Shown here in pieces: positions 1 to 9,092 of a stretch of DNA of 64,000 nucleotides. The DNA lies in contig NW_006763300.1 of assembly GCF_000218685.1 (NCBI RefSeq), positions 1,785,932 to 1,849,931 on the forward strand, written 5' to 3'. Position 1 is the first letter of the stretch. Every line of letters starts with the position of its first letter. The notes under the pieces are model-generated. The model did not search any database, had not been told where the DNA came from, and saw only the letters and a list, made by a program, of their open reading frames with translations. The position numbers and the translations under genes are program-made. The DNA is from Serpula lacrymans var. lacrymans S7.9 (Eukaryota; Basidiomycota; Agaricomycetes; Boletales; Serpulaceae).

Positions 1-219
1 GGAAAGAGCGTGGTACGCGTGGGGGTAGCATTTTTCTGTTTTGTAGAATAAATAAACGTAGGTGTTTTTGGCTGATATTAGTTCTATGGCGTCAGAGACG
101 TTGGCTTGGTTGTGTTGTTGCCCACGGGCGAAGGACACTCGGTTGTCGGCTAGCATGTTGGCTTCACTGGGTACAAAATAGGTGGTGACAGGGAAGCCAG
201 TAGAGTTGGAGGTAGACAT
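1..219 (-). CDS. unknown ORF downstream of gypsy pol, open at window edge
   Basis: An ATG at 219-217 opens 73 codons without a stop to the first base of the window. It begins 48 bp after the pol stop codon (270-268) on the same strand. The predicted start is MSTSNSTGFPVTTYFVPSEA. It has no zinc knuckle, transmembrane segment or other motif I recognise. It could be an extra 3' ORF of the retrotransposon or the start of an unrelated host gene beside it. The 3' end lies outside the window, so length and function are unknown. Confidence 0.4.
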   Translation of the reverse strand, partial: MSTSNSTGFPVTTYFVPSEANMLADNRVSFARGQQHNQANVSDAIELISAKNTYVYLFYKTEKCYPHAYHALS

Positions 220-267
220 GTTTGTGTTGAGAGACAGAGGATTGGTGGTGGTGGGGTGAATATCTCT

Positions 268-1046
268 TCAATGTAGTCTGTGGTCCTTCTTATACGCTTC
301 CAGTATCTCCACAGCATTGGTTAAATGTTCTTTCGGCTCCCATGAGTTTTCGGAATGAGGGTAATAGTGCCATTTGATCAGGTAGCGGCGCCCGCGTTTC
401 CAGGGTTTGTGTCTAAGAATACTTTCTACTTTGTATTCTTCTTCTTCATTGACAAGGTCAGGTGGTGGTCGGATAAAATTTGGGCCGTGAGTGTCGGTCT
501 CTGCATACAGGGTGAGAAGGGATGTGTGGAAAATGTTGTGTATCCTCCAATGGGGAGGTAGGGATAATCGGTAATTCACCGGGGAAATCTTTTCTTGGAT
601 GCGGAAAGGTCCGATGCATTTCATGTTAAACTTCTTGTATTTGGTAGCTTTTTCCCATAGGTTGGTGTTCTCTAACCACACCTTTTGCCCTTTGGAGAAT
701 TGCGTGAACTTTCCGTTGTTTCGCTTCATCAATCTTACTTCTCGCGAGTTCGTGTGCTTTTAGGGCGTTTTCCCTTGCCCTAAGCAATTCGGATAAACAT
801 TTTTCCACTGATGGGATATTTGTGGATCTGTGTTTAGTTGGGATTCCTCAGGGTTCGTATCCCATGATGAGGTAGAATGGTGATTGGTTGTTTGTGGAGT
901 GTGGTTGTTGGTTGTGGCAGAATTCTGCCGTTGTGAGGTACTTTTCCCAGCTGTGCGGTTGGTTCTGGCAAAAGATGTGGAGGTAGATCTCCAGTTCTTG
1001 ATTGGATCGTTCTGTCTGTCCATCCGTTGTCGATGATAAGTACTGT
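268..1046 (-). pseudogene. gypsy integrase C-terminal part with chromodomain
   Basis: The segment starts at the conserved integrase region around the catalytic Glu (degenerate form of AYHPQTDGQTERSNQELE near 1040-980). It continues through the GPFRI/YRLSLPP GPY-type module and ends in a chromodomain-like stretch (YLIKWHYYPHSENSWEP, about 390-330) before the TGA at 270-268. Three frames must be combined between 1046 and 732, so it carries frameshifts. The rest of the integrase lies beyond a 2.16 kb insertion at 1047-3206. In chromoviruses this C-terminal domain directs integration toward particular chromatin. The copy is not functional. Confidence 0.85.
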
Positions 1047-3206
1047 TGTTAGAAAACCACACACAAAAACAAACAAACACACAATCCTCCCAGATTCCAC
1101 GGAACTTGTTTATGGGCTTTGCCTCCTAGAACAGTGGGTGCTCTGGTTGTTCGTGGGGTGGTATATATGAGGATCCTTCAAAGTAAAACCCAGTGATGTA
1201 TGAGTGTGGGTTTTGAGGAGGAGGGATAGTTGAATTGATAGAAGATAGGGGCTTAGTGACGAGTATAGATGAGCACTACCTTGCTAATCGTAGCACAAGG
1301 TAGGTTTGAGAACGACGAGGATGACGAGGTGACGAGGTTCCCAGTGATAGCAGGCTCCTGACGCACAAACTGTAGTGCTCAGAAGGACTCTAATTGAAGG
1401 GGATGACAATCACTTTCAAAAAGTGACGAGTGACGATGACAGCAGTTGACAGTGGTAGCAGTGGGAAGTGTTGTGACCACACTGGATCACAAGCAGCAGA
1501 GTAGTGAACTTGAATTTAGAGAAGAAGTCTGGAATGGAGTTCTTGTTCTCTTTTACAAGGTAAAATACAGGGGTTTATATAGTAAAAGAAAAGTAGGCTA
1601 TGCACAGTATAGCTGTGCAAAAAAGAATGAGAAAGAATATGAAGGAAGGAATGTACGCTGACAAATCCTGCGTAGGTAGTACAGGATAAGATTGTCAAAA
1701 GAGGAAAAGAAAGAGATAGAACAATGAATGCTGTGAGTAATGTCACAGGTTTGTACAGCCATAAAGTAAAGTCCAATAGCAAAAAGAGAGCAGGAAAATC
1801 ATGATGTCATGGGAAGATGCAGTAAAAAAAGGGCAAGGCAAAACACTATCAGTATCAACACAGTTCCTTTATTGTCAGTCAGGCATTCTAAAAAAATATG
1901 TGTCCATAAAAATGATTCAAAAATCAAAAATAATCGCACTGTAAATGAATGTTCTGCTGAAGAAAAAGAAACTGGAGCCACCGGTCCACCACCTAGTCCA
2001 AATCCGACAGTTCCATGGCCTTACCAATGGACTGGTTGTGTTGGACCACCTGATCAAACGAGGGAGGGAGAGGAGTAGTTCCAATTTGGAACAAGTGAGT
2101 CCCAGGCAGCGTGTGATAGGTGTAGCTGTAGCGAAGACGATGGACAAAAGATAAGTGTACCCAAGTGAATGGGACAGCGATGAACATGGGCAACGCAAGG
2201 GGATGAACCTTCTCCAGCTCAAAAATTACCCACCCACACTCCAACCAGGCAAGACGAGCGACCAATGTTTTGATAGTATATGATGGCAGATCAACGTCAT
2301 GAAGATGGACCTGTTGCCCTATTTGGACTGGCCGCTGGGGCTTTGCTGATATCAGCAGTGGCACGTGGTAGTCAACAGATTGGCGACAGAAGCGGATAGG
2401 AAGTGGTGACATCAGAAATGGTGGGGGTGCAAATAAGATGAGGAGGAGGAGGGTGGAGGTGACGAAAAAGTGGATTAGAATGGGGATCCAGAAACAACCG
2501 TCAGGTGAGAATAAAAAGGAGAGGAAGGGGCCCATGGTGGGGCTAGGCAAAGGAAGGGGAGTAAGGGAAACGACAAAAGCGAGGGCGCAATGCAATGTGT
2601 AGCCAGTGGCGATGCAAAAATTTGCCGAAATGCCGAAATGCGGAAAGTACTGAATGGAAAAGCAAAGGTGAGCGTGACTGGATTGCCTAATAGAGGTGGT
2701 GCTGATCAGCCACAAGTTCGAAAAGGGTAATATTAATTACTATTCCACGTGGCACTGTGCCTGTGTGGCGCAAAGGCGAGTCTTTTTGAATATTCGCTTC
2801 GTTATTGACACCTGTCCATGCTACCAATCAACTTTGGTGCATGACACCGTCTGGGGATGATACACAGAGGAGAGTTCAGGAGTTTGTATTAAGAACAAAG
2901 CTTGAAGGAAGTGTCTAGCCACTTGCTGAGAGCAATCAGGGACTGGAACTAGAGTCCAATGTGAGTAACTATATTATTAGAGAGTATGACAGGTATACAG
3001 TACCTAGAGTCCAATGTGAGTAACTAGAGAATAGGAAGCATTGGACTCTGCAATACTGTCCGAAGTTTTGTAAACAAAGGTAAACAAAGCAGCCACAAAG
3101 GCGAAATAATAGAGAACACAATCAATAGTGAATGATAGAAGAATAGATAGAGAAAGGAATGAAAATATATAGGTAGCACAAAGGTGCAGAATCACCAAAA
3201 CTAACA
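1047..3206. mobile_element. 2.16 kb unidentified insertion inside gypsy integrase
   Basis: Integrase coding stops after the residues ELHKLL (to 3207) and resumes at NNSTYHRQ (from 1046), so 1047-3206 is inserted DNA. Its outer ends on the plus strand are TGTTAG and CTAACA, a 6-bp inverted repeat with the TG..CA form of LTR elements. No matching target duplication is visible and about four integrase codons seem lost at the junction. Inside, a minus ORF at 2715-1993 (240 codons, hydrophobic N-terminal half) resembles nothing I know, and a 22-bp direct repeat lies near 2949-3025. It could be an LTR element fragment or another non-autonomous insertion. Confidence 0.55.
2949..3025. repeat. 22-bp direct repeat, two copies
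   Basis: The 22 bases beginning CTAGAGTCCAATGTG occur at 2949-2970 and again, identical, at 3004-3025. An inverted relative (ATTGGACTCTG) follows at about 3039-3049. It lies near the right end of the 2.16 kb insertion and may be part of that element's terminal structure. Confidence 0.7.
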
Positions 3207-4863
3207 GTTTGTGGAGTTCTTTGTATACTTCAGAGGCAAACTGTGGTCCTCTGTCGGATATGAGTTTATTGTGCAATCCGAATCGTTTGAAGATGGAATC
3301 GTGAAAGATTCGTGCAGTTTTGAGCGCGTTGATGGTTTTATGACAAGGTGAGAGGATTACCCCCTTACTAAGTCCTTGGTCTACCACGACCATTATACTG
3401 TCGTATCCTGAAGATTCTGGTAAATCTGTTATGAAGTCTACGGATAGGTACTTCATTGGTTCTGTGGTTTTGGGGGTCTGGTTTGGGATTAATGGTATGG
3501 TGGTGGGATGCGTGTTTACTTTTGCTTGTTGACAAGTTGCGCATCCTTTCACGTAGTCTTCCACTTGTTTCATCATTCCTGGCCACCAATAGGCCTTTTT
3601 GATCAACCGGTAGGTTTTGAGCCTTCCTGGGTGTCCTGCGGACAGGGAATTGTGGTGATCCTTGATGATCGTCTTTTGTTCTTCTACTTCGTCAATTAGT
3701 AATTTATTCTGATAAAAGAACTGTCCTTCTTCCTTTCTCCAATCGTCTTTGTTCTTCCTGGATAATTATTGTTTGTGAGCATAGCTTGCTCGATTGTGTC
3801 TTTGATTGTTTGTGTGTGATACAGGAATGCCAAGGTGGGTATCATTGGTGTGTCATTGTCATCTTCTTTGTTTTTAACGTATAAATCAGGTCTTCTTGAG
3901 AGTACATCGGGTACCACCATGTGGGTTCCTGGTACGTGCTCCAAGGTGTGATTGTATTGTGACAGTTCCAGCTGCCATCTTCTCTGTTGTGGTGTGAGTT
4001 TTCTGGCTTCTTGCCAGTACGTCAGGTTCTTGTGATCTGTTAGGATTTGGATCGTGTGGGGGCTTCCCAAAAGTAAGTGTTTCCACTCTTTTAAAGCTCT
4101 CATTACCGCTAATAATTCTTTGTCATAGATCTGGTAGTTCTTTTCACCGTGAGATAGAGTTTTGGAGAAAAATGCACATGGGTGCCATTGTCCTTGGTCA
4201 TCGGGTTGCATTAATACTGCTCCTGTGACGTGTTTGCTGGCATCTGCAGCGATCTTTGACAGTTTTGAGGAGTTGGGAATTTGTGTTACGGGGGATTCGA
4301 GGAATTTTTGTTTCATCAATTTGAAGGCATCGTCTTCTGTTTTGGTCCAGTTCCACTTCCTATCCTTTTCTAGTAAGGCATTCAAGGGTCTGGCAAGGTC
4401 AGAGTAATGACTGATAAACTTCCTGTAGAAGTTTCCGTAACCTAAGAACTTCCTTACGCCTTTGGTGTCCTTTGGGATTGGCCAATCGTGGATCCCAGCG
4501 AGTTTGGCTGGGTCCATGGATACCTGGTTGTGGGAAATGATCATTCCCAAGTATTCAATAGTTTCTGCCTCAAAGGTGCATTTTTCCAGTTTGAGGAACA
4601 GGTCGTTATCGCGTAGTCTTTATAGAACTTGCTTCGTCCGGATCCGCAGCCTTTCGGTATTGGTGTTGAAGATGAGGATGTTGTCCATGTATATGATCAT
4701 CCACCCTTCGTCAATATAATCCTTGAATTTGTTGTTCATCAGTCTTTGGAATGTTGCTGGTGAGTTGTACATGCTGAAAAACATGACTGTTGGTTCGAAT
4801 ACTCCTTTGCTGGTTTTAAACGCAGTTTTCCATTCGTCCCCTTCCTTTATTCTTACGTTGTTG
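3207..4863 (-). pseudogene. gypsy pol middle part: RT palm/thumb, RNase H, integrase N-terminus and core
   Basis: Reading on minus, reverse transcriptase resumes immediately left of the DNA transposon. The catalytic box that should read YMDD reads YMDN (IIYMDNILIF, about 4700-4680). A TAA interrupts the frame near 4620. The thumb and RNase H follow (FLGYGNFYRKFISHYSDLARPL; DKELLAVMRALKEWKHLLLG; TDHKNLTYW). After a frameshift near 3735 come the HHCC integrase zinc finger (DHHNSLSAGHPG...CATCQQAK), the first catalytic Asp (SVDFITDLP) and the second (LISDRGPQFAS). The YMDN change alone should inactivate the polymerase. Confidence 0.9.
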
Positions 4864-4865
4864 TA

Positions 4866-4891
4866 CAGTTGGGGACAGACAAACTCGACAA
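4866..4891 (+). repeat. left terminal inverted repeat of Tc1/mariner-like element
   Basis: Begins CAGTTGGGGACAGACAAACT immediately after a TA dinucleotide. Its reverse complement occurs at 9065-9090 with two mismatches. Confidence 0.93.
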
Positions 4892-7141
4892 AACAACTCA
4901 TTGAATTATCACTCATTAGCACAACATTCTAGTCAACCAAAATGTGTGAAAATAGTGTATTTAGGACCTAATGATAAGATCTGCACAAGCCAATTCTGAC
5001 CTAGATAAATATTCGAAATCCTAATCCAAAATATTTGGCCACTCCCAAAACAATTCCCAAAAATCCCAAGAAAATCAGAATATGCATGAACCGGTAATCA
5101 CAGTTTGATTGTGCTGTCAGAAATTTTCAAATTGTGCTAGTACACAAGCAGTGAAATGAGAAAATTTTGTCTTGAATCCAAGGTGTGACTAACCATTCTG
5201 AGCAAGAATGCCTCACAGACACCCCCCAAAGCGACCTGCAATACAAAACACCATAGGCCTATGCAATCGGCCTAATACCAGCTTCAGAACAGCCCAAACA
5301 CAGTCAATTTCCGAGTCTGAGTCCAATCACAGTACCAATGAGCAACCAGCCAAACGAGCAAGAGCACAATCTCGTGCACTGAGCCCAGAAATAGCTGGGG
5401 CGCAAGATCTTTTGTTGAGCCCAGAAACGGATGGCAGCTGGCACCTGTATCCCGCTTTTGACAGCATGAAGTTTGTTGCAAGTAGGGACCAGTCAGACGA
5501 GGAATCTGATGCAGAAATCATCATTGACAACGAACCTTTTACACCCGCTGATGACAACAAAGCCTGCACCCAGCTCATTGATTTTGCAATCAGTATTGGT
5601 GATGATCCCTCTGATGAGGCTTGGTTGCCTCCAAGGGAAGCCTGATGTGCCGCACTGTGGAAGAACTCCTCTGGTCAGCCCAAAAAATACAAAAAAGGTC
5701 CTGATGTGGGCAGCAAGTCAGCACGCACCCAACGCCGATACAGACAACTCCTAATCAACCAAACATCACTCACCAGCCTCGGTTTCACCCGTTCACAGAG
5801 GAACATTGTTAATACCATATCAAGCCCCACCAGCAGTCCCCTTATGTCCAGGTCCCCCGAGCGTTCTCCAACTCCCAGTCCAGGGCCTCATGCTTCCTCC
5901 TGGGCCCCATGTTCTCCCCATCCGAGCCCTCAAAATCTTGAATTCAGCCTGACCACAAGAAACAATGCTGCTCCTGACCTGCAGGACATGGCAGCGTGCA
6001 ATGACAATTCTTCAGATGTCAGAAGTGATCCCAATGGAGGGATGGCCATTCTTGGACTGGATAGGGAAGTTGAGACAGCCTGGGAGGACGGACTTGAAGG
6101 ATATGGAGTCAAGGTTAGAGGGTGGACCGAGCTGAGAGAGCAGATCAAACATGATCTCTCGAAGAAAGCAAAAACATTACCCTTGTCACATGCCAACCAG
6201 CTTTTGTTGATCCAAAATTTTGCTACACTTCATCTGAAGGGACTTGGCCGAATTGATGCAAGCTTGGAGATTGCACGACAGTGGCATGAAGGTCAAGGTA
6301 CTCATTTTGCACGGAAGGTTTGTGCACTCGCACGCTATTATCAAGTATTTGAACAGCTTCCCATCAAAAAGTGTGGAGGGAGAGCAAATGCCCTCAGCCT
6401 CCTCAAAGATGAACGACTTCAACTTGCTGCTCAACAATGGCTCAATTCACAGAAAGTGGGTCAAATCACCCCACATTGCTTTCAGCATGCTCTCAATGAT
6501 ACAATCCTTCCATCACTAAATATTACGCTTGCTAAGCCATTGTGTGAACGAACTGCCCAGCGATGGTTGCTCAAATTGGGGTGGCAACTGACAAGATTGT
6601 GGAAGGGTGTTTACATGGATGGACATGAACGTAAGGACGTGAAGAAATATTAACAAGAGGTTTTCTTACCTGCTATGGCTGCATTTGAGTCTCGTATGGT
6701 GCATTTCGAAGGCCCAGAGCTGTGTCGGGTAGAACCCAACCTGCTACCTGGGGAGGAGGAGGTGATTGCCAACTGGCACGACAAGTGTTGCTTCCATGGA
6801 AATGACTTCAAAAGCCATGCTTAGTGAGTATTGACTTCTATGTGCCGACTACATTTTGAGATTGTGCTTGATTGATGATGAACATGTCTAGTCTGTTACT
6901 GGGCCAACAAATGCTGCAGCGGAAGGGAAAGGGCCACATCATTCATGTATCAGGATTTATCAATTCAAAGGATGGACGTCTGGTGCTCCATAATGACAAT
7001 AGTGTTAGAATATACTCTGACATACCAATACTCTATAGGATAATACCTCTGATTTGTAAGCCAGCCCAGTATGCAGCAGCTATTCTGTGTAAGACGTCCG
7101 TGGTTGCATGTCATGTTTAAGATCCTACATTGTATAACCTT

Positions 7142-7214
7142 GGCCATATAGCTCAATTGATAGAGCAGCTGGCATGTATCCAGAAGGTTCCAGGTTCAAT
7201 CCCTGGTCTGGTCA
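7142..7214 (+). tRNA. tRNA-like sequence (Thr-TGT-like, probably not a decoding tRNA)
   Basis: The 73 nt fold with canonical dimensions. The acceptor stem is 7142-7148/7207-7213 with one T-C mismatch and one G-T pair. The D stem is GCTC/GAGC and the anticodon stem GCTGG/CCAGA (one mismatch) with a 7-nt loop CATGTAT. The variable loop has 5 nt and the T arm is CCAGG-TTCAATC-CCTGG. A box TAGCTCAATTG (7149-7159) and B box GTTCAATCC (7194-7202) match Pol III consensus. Position 33 is A rather than the near-universal T, and it lies inside an LTR-like insertion, so I read it as tRNA-derived rather than a working tRNA gene. Confidence 0.65.
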
Positions 7215-7222
7215 ATATCCAA

Positions 7223-7226
7223 TTTT
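7223..7226 (+). terminator. T4 Pol III terminator-like run
   Basis: TTTT lies 9 nt after the tRNA-like 3' end and 4 nt before the right end of the 228-bp element. A Pol III transcript from 7142 would therefore stop inside the element. Confidence 0.4.
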
Positions 7227-7522
7227 ATCAAATAGTGACATTGTTGAAGAAGCCAGAGAAATTATATATCCAGGTGCCAATGGTGATGCTTGGTGGGATA
7301 CCGAACAGTTGTTCAAGCAGGTCAAGCGAGCAATTCAGATTTTCGAGACCATGCGCCCTGGTTGTGTCTCTTTGTTCATTTTTGATCAGTCTTCTGCTCA
7401 TGCATCATTGCCACCAGATGCATTGAAAGCTTTTGAGATGAATAAATCAAATGGTGGCAAGCAGCGGGACACTGTTATCCCAGAATCAAATTCCACTGTC
7501 GAGCATCGCGGGAAGGTCAACC

Positions 7523-7919
7523 TGTAACAACCAAGGTAAACTCTGGCGCACACAGGAACACACTATAAAGAATATGAAGAGGGAGTGGTTACCCCTTAAG
7601 ATGCAGTGAGTTAGTTGGTATACAACAGGAGGACTCGCTAAGTCCTTCCCTCATGTATTGCTCTTGTATATATACTAAAATACATGAGGTACTGTACAGT
7701 TGTAAATAAAGTTCAAAGTCCGATGTCTAGCATGTGACCGGTCACATGATGAGTCTAGACACTGGTCAGGTGATGTGTCACATGACTGGTCATGTGACTA
7801 TGAAAAGTCGAAAATGTAAAGTAAAGTAAATGATCACATGACTGGTCATGTGACTTGGAAAATAAAAGTAGAAGTACATAAGTGAAGCATAAGTAGATGC
7901 TGGTATGTCAATTGTAACA
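7523..7919 (+). mobile_element. solo LTR, family TGTAACAACC, copy 1 (397 bp)
   Basis: Starts TGTAACAACCAAG, ends CAATTGTAACA and is flanked by the 5-bp duplication CAACC (7518-7522, 7920-7924) inside the transposase gene. It includes a TATATATACTAAA stretch near 7667, an 18-bp perfect palindrome at 7731-7748 and two copies of an almost perfect 20-bp palindrome (7778-7797, 7834-7853). It has no coding capacity. Relatives are at 8000-8424 and 34160-34499. Confidence 0.9.
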
Positions 7920-7999
7920 CAACCCAAAGGACTTCAACATGTCCTTGAGGAGTGTGGATTCAATGTTCAAAAGCTGCGAGCAAAGTGCAGCCCTGTATG

Positions 8000-8424
8000 T
8001 GTAACAACCAAGAGTTAGTTACTCTGGCACACACAAGAACACACTATAAAGGTAGTGATGAGTGATGAGGGAGTGGTTACCCTTTAAGCTGCAGAGAGTT
8101 TGTTGGTATACAACAGGAGGACTCGCTGAGGAGTCTCCTGAATCTATTGGGGTATATATACTAATACAGAGTGTTTGTACTTATGTACTGTACAGTTGGT
8201 AAAGTCAGTGGCTGATGATGTCATGGGGCCTAGCCCGCATGACCAGCTCCACTGTGTGAGAGAGTTGTATCTAAAAAGAAGAAGAAGGCAACGCAGCGCG
8301 AGAAAGAGGAGTTTTGAACAAAAGGGGAAGTGCCGCATGGCACCATGTGTGAAAGTTAAAGTATACAAGGTTAAAGCGGAGAATGAAAATGAAGGAAAGG
8401 TCCGAAAATTGTGTTATCGTAACA
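8000..8424 (+). mobile_element. solo LTR, family TGTAACAACC, copy 2 (425 bp)
   Basis: Starts TGTAACAACCAAG, ends TTATCGTAACA and is flanked by GTATG (7995-7999, 8425-8429). Removing it plus one GTATG rejoins the transposase in frame as SPVCPWENE. The first 200 or so bases match copy 1, but the second half is unrelated and lacks the GTGAC-type palindromes, so it is a different subfamily. It sits only 80 bp from copy 1. Confidence 0.9.
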
Positions 8425-9064
8425 GTATGCCCATGGGAAAATGAAGATTGCTGCATGGCTCGCCTCTTGAGCAAGCAAGATGATTTCATTAACCAACCAT
8501 CAATGCTCGAGACTCTCATCAAGGGGGCAGGGCATGAATGCATCTTTCTTCTGAAGTTCCATTGTGAACTCAACCCAATTGAAATGGTTTTGTTGCAAAT
8601 TTCCATTTTAAGTGATCAGCACTAACTAACAAGTTTTATTACAGTATTGGGGGTGATGCAAATATCGGTATCGCGAAGTTCAGAAGAAGACATTTGCAGA
8701 AGCAAAACAGTCTGCACAGGATCAGCTGGATGCATGTGCAACTGATGTCATTCGTTGTTTTGTCAACCGTTCCTGGTGCTTTATGGCTGCATACAGACTG
8801 GGACTTACTGGGAGGGCTGCAGAATGGGCAGTTAAGAAGCAGAAGCAACACCGACAGGTATCGCAGAGGGCTATGATGTTGATTGAAGTGGTCCTCAACT
8901 AGGCTGTTGTACCTATATTTGTCATTCTATCGGTCAAAAAATTGGCCACTCCAAAACCTCGTGGGAAAGTCTTCTTAGGACTGTTTTTTGGCCTATTTTC
9001 ACCCCCTGAGTTCAGATCCGGTGTCAGTTTGCGAACGAAAATTCACTGGCACTCTGTACCAAAA

Positions 9065-9090
9065 TTGTCGAGTTTGCCTGTCCACAACTG
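9065..9090 (-). repeat. right terminal inverted repeat of Tc1/mariner-like element
   Basis: Ends CCTGTCCACAACTG immediately before TA at 9091-9092 and mirrors the left repeat at 4866-4891 with 24 of 26 bases matching. Confidence 0.93.
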
Positions 9091-9092
9091 TA

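Larger units (their letters stand above)
7003..7230 (+). mobile_element. 228-bp LTR-like element carrying a tRNA-like Pol III unit
   Basis: The insert begins TGTTAGAATATA and ends AATTTTATCA (TG..CA). It is flanked by AATAG at 6998-7002 and 7231-7235. Removing it plus one AATAG restores the transposase frame exactly (LHNDN|SDIVEEAREIIYPG). Its 3' third holds a 73-nt tRNA-like sequence (7142-7214) with intact A and B boxes and a TTTT four bases before the element end. Five-base duplications and TG..CA ends point to a solo LTR or TRIM-type unit. A SINE is less likely because the tRNA part sits at the 3' end. The duplication can also be read as 7 bp (AATAGTG), giving an element of 7005-7230. Confidence 0.8.
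5208..8902 (+). pseudogene. DDE transposase (IS630-Tc1-mariner type, basidiomycete family), broken
   Basis: A disordered, charged N-terminus (from 5208) leads into a helix-turn-helix-rich region (about 6200-6650) and an RNase H-fold DDE core. The first catalytic Asp lies in WHDKCCFHGND (about 6775-6812), the second in FIFDQSSAHAS (about 7377-7409) and the Glu in FHCELNPIEM (about 8560-8590). Breaks are in-frame TGA at 5643, TAA at 6651 and TGA in the C-terminal exon near 8656, plus a frameshift around the first solo LTR. Probable introns lie near 6821-6890 and 8588-8644. Two of the three LTR-type insertions can be removed to restore the exact frame. The C-terminus reads to a TAG at 8900-8902. 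The start is the first in-frame ATG and is uncertain. Confidence 0.88.
4866..9090 (+). mobile_element. Tc1/mariner-superfamily DNA transposon with nested LTR insertions
   Basis: The element has 26-bp terminal inverted repeats (4866-4891 and 9065-9090, 24 of 26 matching) flanked by TA on both sides (4864-4865 and 9091-9092), the target duplication expected of IS630-Tc1-mariner elements. Removing the element plus one TA rejoins the gypsy reverse transcriptase in frame, giving DLRWGYNNVRIKEG across the junction. It carries a broken plus-strand DDE transposase and three LTR-type insertions, which account for about 1.05 kb of its 4,225 bp. The insertion is therefore younger than the gypsy copy and older than the three nested elements. 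Confidence 0.93.

Noticed and set aside
7142..7214. A normal tRNA-Thr gene
   Set aside because: Loop position 33 is A, the acceptor and anticodon stems have mismatches, and the sequence sits wholly within an insertion with target duplications.
7003..7230. SINE interpretation of the tRNA-bearing insert
   Set aside because: The tRNA part is at the 3' end, there is no A-rich or repeat tail, and 5-bp duplication with TG..CA ends fits an LTR better. Kept only as an alternative.
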